Below the pieces are notes generated by a model. It saw only the letters and a list, made by a program, of their open reading frames with translations. It did not search any database and was not told the origin of the DNA. Positions 40,130 to 52,690 of a stretch of 64,000 nucleotides of DNA are shown one piece after another (the stretch's first letter is position 1; each line of letters opens with the position of its first letter). This DNA comes from Ptiloglossa arizonensis. Its lineage: Eukaryota > Arthropoda > Insecta > Hymenoptera > Colletidae. The translations under genes and the position numbers were made by a program. The DNA is taken from positions 21,163,501-21,227,500 of the forward strand of contig NC_135055.1 in the NCBI RefSeq assembly GCF_051014685.1, written 5' to 3'.

Positions 40130-40575
40130 TTCGAAGAAAATATTAGAAATTTAGAAATTTTGCATCGAGAAGAATGGTGGTTCAAAGACCTGGGATTATA
40201 TATAGTTGTGGTTTATCGTTTGGAAGAAAATATTAGAAACTTATAAATTTTGCATCGAGAAGAATGGTGGTTCAAAGACCTGGGATTATATATAGTGGTG
40301 TTTTATCGTTTGGAAGAAAATATTAGAAACTTATAAATTTTGCATCGGGAAGAATGGTAGTTCAAACACCTGATATTATATATAATGGTCTCTTTTCCGT
40401 TTGGAAGAAAATATTAGAAACTTATAAATTTTGCATCGGGAAGAATGGTGGTTCAAAGACCTGAGATTAAAAATAGTGCTCTTTTTTCCGTTTGGAAGAA
40501 AATATTAGAAACGTATAAATTTTGCATCGGGAAGAATGGTGGTTCAAACACCTGAGATTATATATCGGTAGGTTT
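40130..40575. repeat. About 90-bp tandem repeat, five units
   Basis: gaagaaaatattagaaa recurs at about 40133, 40222, 40312, 40402 and 40493. Each unit includes ttttgcatcg, gaagaatggt and a tatatat segment. The flanking sequence at 40560 diverges. Confidence 0.95.
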
Positions 40576-41408
40576 CCAAGTTATTTTCGAAGATGTACTA
40601 TTTTCGTGCAACTTTTTCGAAAATGTGGTTTCGGTATGTGGGGTAATACGGACCAGAAAAGGTAAAAACTGTCCAACGAATGGTCGATTTCTTAAATGGA
40701 TTTTGTTGCAGTTTCTCCGAAACGGAAAATACCAACGAATTGGAAACACGAACAAAGAGAGAGGAAACGATAAAAAATGAATCAAAATGAAAATCAAAGG
40801 ACGCGTGTAATCACATTGCGACTAACTTGGAAACATTCCCATTGATGTTCCCGTCATTTTTTCCCGTCTTTGTGTGCCCTCGATGTACAAGAGCAACATA
40901 ATCTCTTCGTTGTCCATTAATAGAGAACTCGTTGGTACACGAAACGATAGAAATCCATTCATACAGCGCTAACTAGCGTTCTCTCTGCAGAAAATTCGTT
41001 TTCCTCGTGGAAAGAATGCCGGTGTACGATTGGTTACGAATGCCACAGTATTGTCGGACGAAATGATTCCCGGCGCCAATCATCTCGGAAACCGCAGCCA
41101 CGAGACAACCCGTTGGTTGTTTTATTCTTCAGCGAATAAATATTCACTCCCCTGGCGGGCACTTATTTTAATTCTTCTTTCAAACGTCCAGTCCGCGAGT
41201 TAACTCGTACTTGGCGGTCTACGTGTTAAAATTAATCTATTTCTACGAAGCTGTTCCAACAGCCATAGACGTAACAATTCATCCTACGACGAGTTGCACG
41301 AGCCTCGACCGATAGTTTCCATCCGTGTTTCATCTTCCATATTTACAACAATCGTTCCAAGGAATAATTTCCCCCCATTTCTTTCATCGACTTTTATCGA
41401 GAATACAT

Positions 41409-41540
41409 TAGGTTCGGAAAGTCCTTCGTTTTCCAAAATGGAGAATATATAATTTAATAAAACGTTTGTACACTCTGAAAAAATCGTTATTCATTCTCAC
41501 CAAAAAAAAAAGATAAAATGACTTTTCGAACAACGCAATA
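41409..41540. mobile_element. Short mariner-type inverted-repeat element, family 1, copy A
   Basis: Flanked by TA, with ends like ggttcggaaagt and its complement acttttcgaacaac. The interior shares ccaaaatggagaatatataat and a cactc-gaaaaaatcgt-type block with copies at 56.1, 56.3 and 59.3 kb. At about 132 bases it is too short to encode a transposase, so it is a MITE. Confidence 0.85.
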
Positions 41541-41832
41541 GTACCTGTGTGAAAAATACCGAAGAAAATCGAAACGATCGTCGAATCCACGACAGAGGTA
41601 AAACGTTAACCAAGTTTCCAGTTGATTCATAAGCTGCTTCCGGTGTTAGCCAGTAAACTTGGCGAAGAGGCACCCAACTATTCATTAGACGAACCAAAAA
41701 TAATTTTCGGTGCGTACCGATCTTTCGGAGCAATATTTTAAACTATATAAAACCTAGCTCTCAAAGTATCGCGCTGGTTGTCGCGGGGCTGGAATTATTC
41801 TCGAGTGTCGTTCTTCGTGATAAAATCGAAGA

Positions 41833-42111
41833 GACGTTGTCGAGATTTCAATGGAAAGAGAAAAAAGAAAAGAAAAAGAAACAATCGTGCGTTACAGGAA
41901 CTATTTCTCTCGCGTTGCTCCCGTAGTTGGTTTCGATGTAACCAAAAAGAGATGTGGTATTTATTTCGTCTCGACGTTGTCGAGATTTCAATGGAAAGGA
42001 AAAAAAAGAAAAAGAAGAAACAATCGTGCGTTACAGGAACTATTTCTCTCGCGTTGCTCCCGTAGTTGGTTTCGATGTAACCAGAAAGGGAGGTGGTATT
42101 TATTTCGTGCA
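41833..42111. repeat. 140-bp tandem duplication
   Basis: gacgttgtcgagatttcaatgg at 41833 recurs at 41973. The shared block runs through an A/G-rich tract, then acaatcgtgcgttacaggaac, then tggtatttatttcgt. The copies differ mainly in the purine tract length. Confidence 0.95.
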
Positions 42112-43256
42112 AGTTCAAGGGAATCTTTGCTACGACAATGAGGCTCACGTTCACCGGTGTCGTTCATTTGCGCGGCGAAAAATTGCGTCCCCTTCCACGA
42201 TGTTCTTGGCTCGATGCATTCTGATTGTGTTAAATATGCAGAGTGTACGTGCTCGGTTGCGTGGCTCTCTCTCTCACTCTCTTTCTCTCTCCTGGTCTGC
42301 CTTTTCTACGGTTCGATCGTTTTTTCCTCTCAGTTTGTCTCGTGGATTCCCTTTTCATGCTCCCGTTCGTCTTGGCGAACTCTATAAATAAACGGGAAGA
42401 CGGCGGAGCGCAAATTGCTCTTTATGGAAATTGACTTCATCGTTGTCGCTTCGTTTCTTCCGTACTCTTTTTCTTTCGATCGGGATCCCTCTCTCTTCTC
42501 CCCGGTTTCGAGGAACGTGGCTCGAAGGGAGAGAAATTCTTCACCGTGTATTACGCCGGGTACGCGTCTACTCGTGGATTCGTTTAAATAATAAACATTC
42601 GCTTCCGAGGAGAACCGAAAAGAAAAGAAGAGAAAAAAAGAAAGAAGAAGAAGAAGAAAACGAGGGGCAATTTCTCGCGTGAGCGTGCAACGAAGTTTAC
42701 GAAATCGGAGCGAGCTTTCGATGGCGGCTCGAAAAGCCAAGGGAGTTCGGGAATAATTGCCGTTACGCAACGTTTGATCGATGTTACAAAGAATGGGGAA
42801 CGAGAAACAGACACGCTAAATAATATTGTTACCGCCAAGGCGTAATTTATTATGAAACACGACCGAGCTCTTTAATGACTCGGGAGCAACCCGCTGTCAA
42901 AATTTTCCTTGTTGACCAGTGGCCAGCCAAACAGCTGCCAATCCTCGTCTATTCGTTCCGTCCGGTTGTACGTCAATTCGTGATTATCGTAAATTTACAT
43001 TGTTATCGTTTCAACGCCATCGTGTGTCGTTACAAACGATACAAGAACTCGGAGTGCTCTCGACGAGCAAAATTGAACGGCTTTAGAGTTTCGATCACGG
43101 GGATCGCGATCCTCGAATCGTTAGAAAACAACGTTAACGATCGGTGAGATACCGGAGTCTGGAATTATTCGAACGATTCGTTGTTTAAACGACTCGATGA
43201 AACTACGGTGACTCGATCGAGTGTTCGAGTACTCGACGATTACCACCTGGTAAGAA

Positions 43257-43473
43257 GTAATAAGTTCCTCGATGAGTTTCGTCGTTCGTTGTTAGAGCTA
43301 TTCGTTTTATTTTTCTAAACATTGTATCTCGTTGTACTACTGTTCGACGAACGTGCGCGAAGTTTAGATACATCTCTCGACTCGTTCGTATATTTACAAT
43401 TGTTCGAACGTTCAAGTATCGTAGTATTTTTTCACAATGGAAGAAACGACGAAACTCATGGAACAAATTGGTA
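43257..43473. mobile_element. Short inverted-repeat element, family 2, copy 1
   Basis: The left end cctcgatgagtttcgtcgtt pairs with the right end, which reads catgagtttcgtcgttt on the other strand. TA dinucleotides flank both ends. Length is about 215 bases and no transposase is encoded. It is related to the copy at 61.3 kb. Confidence 0.75.
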
Positions 43474-44039
43474 CGTGCTGGACCGATACTCGTCGAAAAG
43501 TCCGTGAACGTTCAACCGGGAAGACGAGAGAGGATCCAAGCGGAACGGACGGTAGTCCTCGTATCGTTTCCGACACGCTCGATGGCGCGAGTACTCGCGT
43601 GTTTCGAAACTGACATTGAAAGAATGAACGCGAGCGAACCTTGCCGGCGATTTTGTCCGCGGTTTCCTTACGTAACGGTGCAAAATATTCAAGAATTGCA
43701 ACAACGTATACAAAGCGTCTGCGCCGTGAGTGTGAAACGCGCGAGCCAATCGATGATACGTAATATCGACGCGCGTGTCGCCGCCAATGGAGGCCACTAC
43801 GAACAGCTGCTGCGAAACGACGCTTTAATCTAGAAGTGGCTGCGTCTCGAAAATAAGTCACTTTGCGCACCAAATATTTATCGTAACCTTTTCATCGCGA
43901 TCGTTCCTCTCGTCCCACCGTCGATTTCGATCTACCATCGCGGAAACGTTGGATCGCAGATCCCTGTTTTCGTGAAATACTCAGGCGCGATAATTTTACA
44001 CCGATCGAGAAATTAAAGGGTACCGTACACGGATGTACG

Positions 44040-44245
44040 TGTACACGTTGGTCTATGTATTGTTTTTCAACAAGATTCCCATTTTTCAAGACGATAATGC
44101 ATCCGTACACTCGGCCAGAAAACTTTCGGTCTTGGCTTGAGTACCATCGAGATGAACTTCAACGTCTTCTTCTGGCCAGCGCAGTCGCTCGATTTAAATA
44201 TCGTGTAACCGCTATGGGCAAGTTTGGAGAACGGAAAGGCGGACT
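44040..44245 (+). mobile_element. Decayed Tc1-like transposase fragment
   Basis: In two adjacent frames the + strand shows FQDDNASVHSARK and then, after stops and a shift, FFWPAQSLDLNIV followed by PLW. These are the second catalytic Asp region and the WPAQSPDLNPIENLW block of Tc1-family DDE transposases. Only about 60 codons survive, with stop codons and a frameshift, so it is a dead relic. Confidence 0.8.
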
Positions 44246-44419
44246 CACCGATATCTCCGAACCGATTGGAAGACGCTCCGATGGAAACACGCGATAAGAT
44301 TCTGGCTGGGGATTGTACGAAAATTGTGGAAGTATATTTGGAGGAAGAGTGGAGTTCTTTCGAAGGTCTCGCTCGTGCTGGTAAAATAGTATAGTGTATA
44401 CTAATGTCTTCCACGTAGC

Positions 44420-45545
44420 ATAAAGAGGGTCTACGATCTATCGTCCTGAAAAATCAGTAGGGGGACAGAGCGAGTATTTACGATAGACCGAGGATACCTA
44501 TTGTCTAAAAAATCTATGGGGGAATAGTTTGAATACTTGTGTTCTACCGTACTGAGAAATCCATGGAGAGACAAATTCAATATTTACGATCTTCCGTGTT
44601 GGAAAATCAACGGAGATTGAGTACCTATGATCTACTATGCTGAAAAATCTATAGGAAGACAAATTCGGTACTTGTGATCCACTGGGCTGAAAGATCTATA
44701 GGAAGACAAATTCGGTACTTGTGATCCACTGTGCCGAAAGATTTATACGAAGACAAATTCAGTACTTGTGATCCACTGTGATGAGGGATCTATAGGTAGA
44801 CACATTCGGTACTTGAGATCTACCATGCTGAGAAATCTATGGGAAGAGAAATTCACTACCTATGATCTACCATACTGAAAAATTGACGAAGCTAAAAAAT
44901 CTACGAGAAGAAAAATTAACTACCTATGATCTACCTTGCTGAGAAATCTACGAGAAGAGAAATTCACTACCTATGATCTACCATGCTGAGAAATCTACGA
45001 GAAGAGAAATTCCCTACCAATGATCTACCACGCTGAGAAATCTACGAGAAGAGAAATTCACTACCAATGATCTACCATGCTGAGAAATCTACAACCAGAG
45101 AAATTCACTACCAATGATCTACCATGCTGAGAAATCTACGAGAATAGAAATTCACTATCAATGATCTATCATGCCGAGAAATCTACGAGAAGAGAAATTC
45201 ACTACCAATGATCTACCATGCTGAGAAATCTACAAGAAGAGAAATTCACTACCAATGATCTACCATGTTGAGAAATCTACGAGAAGAGAAATTCACTACC
45301 AACGATCTACCATGTTGAGGAATCCACGAAGCTAAAAAATCTACTAGAAGAGAAATTCACTACCAATGATCTACCATACTGAGAAATCTACGAGAAGAGA
45401 AATTCACTACCAATGATCTACCACGCTGAGGAATCCACGAAGCTAAAAAATCTACTAGAAGAGAAATTCACTACCAATGATCTACCATACTGAGAAATCT
45501 ACGAGAAGCGAAATTCACAACCTACGATCTACCACGCTGAGAAAT
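44420..45545. repeat. About 47-bp minisatellite, roughly 24 units
   Basis: The consensus contains gagaaatctacgagaagag, aaattcactaccaatg and atctaccatgct. Copies at the left end (44420-44880) are strongly diverged. Those from 44900 onward are nearly uniform, and a variant insert (tgaggaatccacgaagctaa) appears twice, hinting at a higher-order unit. Confidence 0.95.
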
Positions 45546-46204
45546 CGGACGAAGTTACAGAACGAGTACCTCTCTCGTTACTCTGAAAGCACGAAATACC
45601 TGAATAGTATTTCTCGACAACGTTCCGGCTCGCGATGTGGATCCGCACAAACGCAACGCCGAACGAATCGCTTCTACCGTAGACAAACGGGAACGATGGA
45701 GATTCCGTGGCCGCGAAAGTGATAAATGAACGATGGCGGGGGCTCGCCAGGATTAATCCAGCGATTTGAAAACGGGAACCAGCCCTTGGCGTATAGATCG
45801 ACGTCGGTCCTGGATCGTCCGGGGTTATCGCGTTAAATATTTGAACGTGGAACGATACACCGGCGCATTAATCTAGGATTTGCATCATTCGACGTAACGC
45901 CGCGGTCCGTTGTCGCGTTATTTATTAAACACGAAACTATTCCGCCCCGCGGCGATCCCGTGTGTCATTATTTGCCAACGGTGGCGGTCTATAAATATTA
46001 TCATAGCTTCATAATGCCTGCCTTCGTAAGCTATTTTCGTTGCTCGAGCGACTTGCCGATCGCTTTCCCGACGTCCACGCGAGAAACGATACGTCCTCGC
46101 GTCTATACGTTTCGCGGTTCTGTTCGTTCGGTAACACGTGTCCGACGACGATCTCTAGATCGTAACCGTGCTCTCCAGACGTGCACCAGTCGGTCCACAC
46201 TTAA

Positions 46205-46925
46205 CGTCGAATAGCCATTTTCCGAGAATATTAATGCACCTGCGGTTCGAAGAGCGGTAAGGTTTCGTTACGAAATCCATGCGTTCGTATTAATACGCGA
46301 AAGTCGCGGAGCAACCGAATAACCGTTTTCCGAGAACATTAATGCACGCACAGTTCGAAGAGTGGAGAGACGACTCCGTTACGAAATTTATGCGTTCCTA
46401 ATACCTAAAAGTAACCGAATAGTCACTTTTCCGAGTGAATTTCCAATGCACGTACGATTTGGAGAACGCAAAGATTTTCACGCGACATTTCGCGAAGAAT
46501 CGAAGTCGAGAAAGTACTTTTGCGTAATTATTCTCTAGGGTAACGGACGTACGATTTGGAAAGGCAAAAAGATTCTCTCGTGAAATTTGTGCATGTATCT
46601 ACGATACATCGTTAGATGCGCGGAGTAGCATCCGGTAGCCATTTTCTAGGGAAATTAATGCACGTACAATTCGGAGAGCGGAAAGATTTCGTTGCGAGAT
46701 TTACGCGTTCGTGATGCATCAAAGTCGCGAAGCACCGTCGAATGGCCATTTTCTAGGGAAATTGATGTACGTAAAATTTTCGAGAGTGAAAAGATTTTCA
46801 TGCGAAATTTATGCGTTCGTAATGTATCGAAGTCGCTGGATACGCGGAGCACCGTCGAGTAACCATTCTCCATGGGAATTAATGCACGTGAAATTTAGAG
46901 GGTAAAAAGATTCCATTAGGGAAAG
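46205..46925. repeat. Old tandem repeat of about 115-120 bp, about six degenerate units
   Basis: Blocks with ccgagaa or ctaggga, then attaatgcacgtac, a purine-rich piece with aaagatt, then gaaatttatgcgttcgta recur at about 46216, 46330, 46430, 46640, 46755 and 46865. Identity between units is low. Confidence 0.75.
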
Positions 46926-49129
46926 TGCATACGCGCTGGCAATACTTTGCGAAACATGGAAAAATGGGAAACGTGTACACAACGGTTGAACGAGAACGCG
47001 TTGCTCGTTTAGAAGCCAACGATTCGACTCCGAACGATTCGTCGATCGTCGTTGAGAAACAGGGGACGAAATTTTTATACCTATCGGATAATTAATTTAT
47101 ATTTAACGTTCACCGATCGGCGCGCGCTCTATCGAACGTTGCAAAGATTAGCCGGCAAGGTTGGCCCGCCATTTTGCGAGGAAAATATAAATAATGCATT
47201 GGCTTAATCGAAGACTGGTACTCGATGTGTCTAACGACGTTATCGGCTCGCTTCCGAGGACGCGTCGACGATACCAGTTCCGGGGCGTTCGAATCTTCGA
47301 TTCTCGATAGGATCCCACGAGTGGGAAAATTCCACGTATTTTCTTCGACTTTCGCGGGAAATGGTCGTTCAGCGCGCACTTTGCACCGCGAGAATTACGA
47401 GCGTCGTAGTACCTGTAACGTGCGCTCGCGCGCGCGCTCTCGAAGAATTGCGGCGAATGTTAATTAGTTTCAACGACGACACGTGTTTACTATTCACACA
47501 CAGAGCCCGATAAGATCGCACGGAACCGGAGAAACAGCGATCGCGATAATAATATTCGCTTCGGCATATGTGACCCAATTTCGTCGGAGTAAACGGCGAC
47601 TTTGTTTTTCTTACCTACGCGCGGCTCGCGGTTCGAGATCTCGATTAACGCCCCGTGCGAGATCTCGTAACGTTGGACGTTACGTTACCCTCGAAACGAC
47701 GTACGTCTCGTCACGCGAAATCAACCGTGGACAACGATACGAAAGAACACGGTGTCCGACATCGCTGACCCAAATACATCGGCGACGAATTCGCGGTGTT
47801 CCGTTCCGTTCGGTTCGCGCGGTACGCTCCGGAGAGAATAAAAAATTCGCGGCGCCCCGGGACACGCGAATTCTTGGCAACGTTACTCAAAATATATCAC
47901 CCTCGAGCTCCCGAATTTTTAATCGACCCGAGCACCGTGCCGCGACGTTGAAAATTCGCGTCGTTCGCGATACGCGAGAGATCGAACAACGCGATTCAAT
48001 CGAGAAACATTCCTTACGGAATATACACTCGTTGTATCGAGCTCGCAAAGGAACTGTATCGGGAAATAATCTTTGGCAATGAGAAATTCAAATTTTCGAA
48101 AGGGCTCGATTTCAGCTGGATATTCAACGACTCTGTGAATATTGATTCTCGCGAAAATCGGTATCGTTGAATATTGTACAGTGTCTTGTGTAATACGTTA
48201 TTGGAATCAGGAGTAAAAATTGTTTGTCGTCGCTGGTAATCTTCGAGTTGTTCTTCTGTAACGATGATTCCGATCTTCTTTGTCGGGAAGGTACAATATT
48301 TGTAATATTTCGCCTCGATGTTCGAAATTCGAGGTACCTATTCGGTAAACGATCGCCAGCTTCGCGGCGATAAATAAGAAAACGATCTCGTTATCGTTAG
48401 AAAACGGTCTCGTCCCGCGAGGAGAGCCTTCACGAACCGTTCACTATTATTACACACCTGTTTACGTTTCCACAACGGTATCGTTCGAGCGTAAATCGAC
48501 GATTTACATACATCGTGAACCGGGAATAAAATTGACGAGGGAGAACGCGCGTCGACGAATCGGACCGTTGGTCACGGTGGTCGTTGTAAAAATGGCGGGA
48601 ACAAGAGGGGTTCGTTTACAGGGCTCGAATTTAATTATCGGTGTCTCGCGCCCGCTCGAATAACGAACGAGCGACTCGTGGCGGTGGAAAAATAAAAATG
48701 GAACCGTGTGGGGGGCAGGGGGAGGGAGTCGCTATAGTAGCGGGTATATAGCGGTCGGTATAGCGAGTATAGACAGTATAACCGGGCCCCGTGGCGGCTC
48801 GTGGCTCACGGCTGGGTGTAGTGTAATAATAGACGCAAACTCATTTGGCCGGTCGGCCAACTACATTTGGCTCGACCGTTGTCCACTGTTCGTTCGCTGC
48901 TCGTGCCGGGCCGGCGAAATTTTTGTTGACTTTGCGAAAGAGCAAACAAACAGGGTTGGCCCACCTCTATGCCCGTTCACGCCCGCTGGCCCGCTGGCCC
49001 GCGCGTTTCACGCGTCTTTCGAACCGAGACTCGCGTTTACGGCCTCGAGAACACTTTCGCTGGACTTTCCCGCCGATTTTACACGCGGAGAGTCCAACAA
49101 CAACGGTGATATCGATTACTTTCCAGCGA

Positions 49130-50190
49130 GAACGATCCTACCTGGAAAAAAATCGAACCCGAGTTTACTCGGTCTTCTAGGTGACCAAGGTTACTTTGGT
49201 AACCTGGTTTGTGTCTTTGGAACGATTATGGAGCACCTTTTCTCCCTTTGGAACTTTCAAGGTCAGCTTGTGTGATTTAAAGAAAAATTATTTACCTGGA
49301 AAAGAATCAAATGAGTTTCTTTGGTCCTCCAGGTGACCAAGGTTACTTTGGTAACATGGTTTGTGTCTTTAGAACGATTATGGAGCACCTTTTCTCCCTT
49401 TGGAGCATTCAAGGTCAGCTTGTGTGATTTAAAGAAAATTATTTACCTGAAAAAGAATCGAATCGAGTTTCCTTGGTCCTCCAGGTGACCAAGGTTACTC
49501 TGGTAACACGGTTTGTGTCTTTAGAACGATTATGGAGTACCTTTTCTCTCTTTGGAGCTTTCAAGGTCAGCTTGTGTGATTAAATTTTTTAAAATTATTA
49601 CCGGATCGGAATTTTCTTTAGCGGAGAGTCGAACACGAAGGGAAATGGGTAATATTGATTACTTTGGAGCGAAAACGATCCTACCTGGAAAAGCATCGAA
49701 ACGAATTTCGTTGGTCCTCTAGGTGACCAAGGTTACTCTGGTAACCTGGTTTGTGTCTTTAGAACGATTATGGAGCACCTTTTCTCCCTTTGGAGCATTC
49801 AAGGTCAGCTTGTGTGATTCAAAGAAAAATTATTTACCTGGAAAAGAATCGAAAGAGTTTCCTTGGTCCTCCAGGTGACCAAGGTTACTCTGGTAACACG
49901 GTTTGTGTCTTTAGAACAATTATGGAGCACCTTTCTTCTCTTTGTAGCTTTCAAGGTCAGCTTTTCTAATTAAATTAAAAAAAATAATTAGCGTATCGGA
50001 ACTTTCTTCGGGCGGTGTAACATGATTTTAAAGAGACCTTCGGTACGGTATAGAGCACTTTATCGGCCCTTTCCTCCTGTAGTTTTCAAGGTCTTTTATA
50101 ATTATTCCCAGAAAAGATAAATCAACCGTTCGAAATTTTCTCTACACGGTGTAACGTGGTTTTAGTAAGCCTTTCGAGACTATTATGGAA
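49130..50190. repeat. About 153-bp satellite, five clear units plus older copies
   Basis: ggtgaccaaggttac recurs at about 49180, 49332, 49485, 49722 and 49875. Units also share gtttgtgtctttagaacgat, tatggagcaccttttctcc and ttcaaggtcagcttgtg. A longer spacer separates the third and fourth copies, and diverged units continue to about 50190. Each unit contains the perfect hairpin sequence ggttac-tttg/tctg-gtaacc or a one-base variant. Confidence 0.95.
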
Positions 50191-52123
50191 CCGAGCACTG
50201 GTTTTCTTTTCTCCCAAAGATCGTCAACGTCACCACTCACCATTTTTTTCTCAACGAAGAGATAGTTTCTCATCTTATTCGAACTCGTCAGTCACAGAAC
50301 GAGATGAATTTTTCGTCGACGCTTACCGTTACACGTTGAAGTTGTTTCGTGAATTTCTAATGTTCTCCCCGTGAATTCGTCACTATTTTTAAACGAGATT
50401 GTCTATCGTCCACGGGTCATGGGGCGCGTTACGAACGATTGTCCCTCTCTTTCCGTTTTCTTCATCGACTTTTCGTCGTCTTAGCGTCCCGGGCGACACG
50501 TCGGGTCGGGCTTCTATTTTCGTGGACAAACGATCCATCGATGGCGGCCTCTCAAGGGCCATCTCGTGGCACAAAGGAGCGCGACGAGCTGGAGGATGCA
50601 GAGGAAGAGGAAGAGGACGATAAAAAGGGGCTGGAGGAAGAGGATAAGGAGGAGGACTCGCAGAGTTTGCTATCCACGGTGGAAGAAGAAGAGAATAAGA
50701 AGAAGGAGAGAACAAGGAGACGGACGAGAGAAATAAGGAGGAGAAGGACGAAAAGAATAGGACTCGAAGGGTTTGCTGTCAGTTGAAATTTACGGGATCG
50801 TCTCGAGTGTCTTCGCAGCTCGTTCGCACGCTGGATGTAACGCTCTTGGTATTCCAGTGGTTTTTTCCGAGACTCTCTCTCTCCTTCTCCGGTGATTAAA
50901 ATCACTCCCCGAAGATGAAGGTTTTTCACCTGGCGAGCTCTACCTTCTCGAAACACCTCCCTGAGAACCCACGGGAATTTTGCTACGAGCAAGAGGACCG
51001 ATACGGGAAATATTTTATTACGCAACAGTGCACGAAAGAAAGAACCTATCTAAAATCACCGAACAACGAGAAACGCGCGTATCGAGTAACTTACGTACGT
51101 AAAGAATACGATAGGCCTCCAGGACGATACACGTAGCTATTTACATGTTTACGCGTATTTTCAACGGGTTAATGGTCATTTGTTATCGTCGCGCAGCCGC
51201 GTTGGAACACTGGATCCTCGACAATATCGAAAATTTGAATAAGACGAGACCACGAGGCTCGTTCCACGCGCTCCTCCGTGAATACCTTCCGAGAGGTTCC
51301 CTTTACAATTTCGGATGATAAAGAGCCGCGGTGATTGTTGTCGTAATCGTTGTCCGCGACTCGAGGACCCCGTTACGCATTTAAACCATTGAAACTCGTC
51401 ACATTGTTCCACGCGGTCGTGCGAGTTTAACACCTCGTAGATTTTACGTGGCAACGATGCCACGGAGGATTATCGGACACTTCGCTAAGTGGTCTTTCCA
51501 GAAGTCCTAGAAATGCTCGCGATAGAACCGGCTTCTTGTACCGTCAATTGTTTCAACGTGGTCGATTTTACGATAACATCGAACGAATCGATCGTTCGCC
51601 AAACTCTGATAATCCCTTCGAGCGAGCAAACCGGTCCGCGTTAACTTTTTGCTAAATTATACGCCAACTCTCGTCTCTGGAATATTTGAGAAAGGCAAAT
51701 ATTTTTTTTTTTGTTTCGCAAAATGGCTTCGAAACTCTCGTGGACATTGTTACCAGTTCTCGGGATCGTGCACGCGCCCGCGCGAATAAATCGGCGGTTC
51801 GGGTGGGCGGACAGGAAATTAAAACCCTCAATTAGCGCAACCTTGTAACCTTGTCAGCGAGTTCCTCCTGCAAGAATCGATACGACCTCTATAGACGCGC
51901 AAGTAGCACGTTCGCCTTGTCAGATCCCGTTAGCGGGGAGAGAATCGACTTTCCGATTTAATCGCATCGCATTGGTATCTTCCATTTCGGGGAGACAGTT
52001 ATTTTCCAGTGTTCGTGTCCGCGAAAAAATGTTCACCGTTTGAATAGGGCGCAGGACCGTGTTCGTGAATTAGAGATTTAACGAGCTGGAATTCCCCGAA
52101 ACGATTTCATCGAAATGGAGAGA

Positions 52124-52128
52124 AAGAG

Positions 52129-52167
<39 letters not shown>
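52124..52167. repeat. (GA)n microsatellite
   Basis: Simple gagaga tract of about 44 bases within otherwise non-coding DNA. Confidence 0.95.
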
Positions 52168-52169
<2 letters not shown>

Positions 52170-52427
52170 AAGACAGTGGATTCTTACCTCCTCGTTCAAG
52201 TTCGATTTCGATTCTCTGCAATGGTCGCAGGAATTTGCGTTTAAATCGCGCGACTGTTAAATAAAGAGGACACACGTGGTAGAACTAATTCGATTATCTA
52301 GGGTTGTATCGTTCTAATTTATTCTGTTCCGAAGACGACCTCAAGAAGTACGAATACCCTCGATTTGTCGTTCGTTGTTATGTACTCTTTGCTAGAATCT
52401 TTCTCTTGAACTCGTTACGTAATATTT

Positions 52428-52690
52428 CTTCCAAACATTGCTACCGATACAAAAATATTCTATATCAGAAAAGAAATTCGAAAGGGTACTTATTTACAAA
52501 AGCACGGAAGAAAAACTACTACCCACACTTTTTCCTTCTAATTCATTTCATACTTTCACATAGCATACTCCTTCCAAACATTGCTACTAATATAAAAATA
52601 TTCAACGTTAGAAAATCAATTGGAGGGAGTACTTATTTACAAAAGTACGGAAGAAAAAAATACTACTCACGCAATCTCTCTTCTAATTTA
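52428..52690. repeat. Tandem duplication of about 137 bp
   Basis: ttccaaacattgctac with aaaaatattc, gtacttatttacaaaag and acggaagaaaaa at 52429 onward is repeated at 52570 onward. Confidence 0.85.

Noticed and set aside
43412..43873. Overlapping 153-codon - strand and 121-codon + strand frames
   Set aside because: They begin in the family 2 inverted-repeat element, lack transposase or other motifs, and are probably chance frames.
47483..48082. 199-codon + strand frame
   Set aside because: Arg- and Thr-rich composition typical of random CpG-rich sequence; no motif, no neighbouring exon.
48706..49275. 189-codon + strand frame
   Set aside because: It runs into the 153-bp satellite at its 3' end and has no family motif.
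50439..50786. 115-codon frame rich in Glu, Asp and Lys
   Set aside because: It is produced by a GA/AAG purine tract, the antisense frame is equally long and Ser-rich, and no family motif is present.
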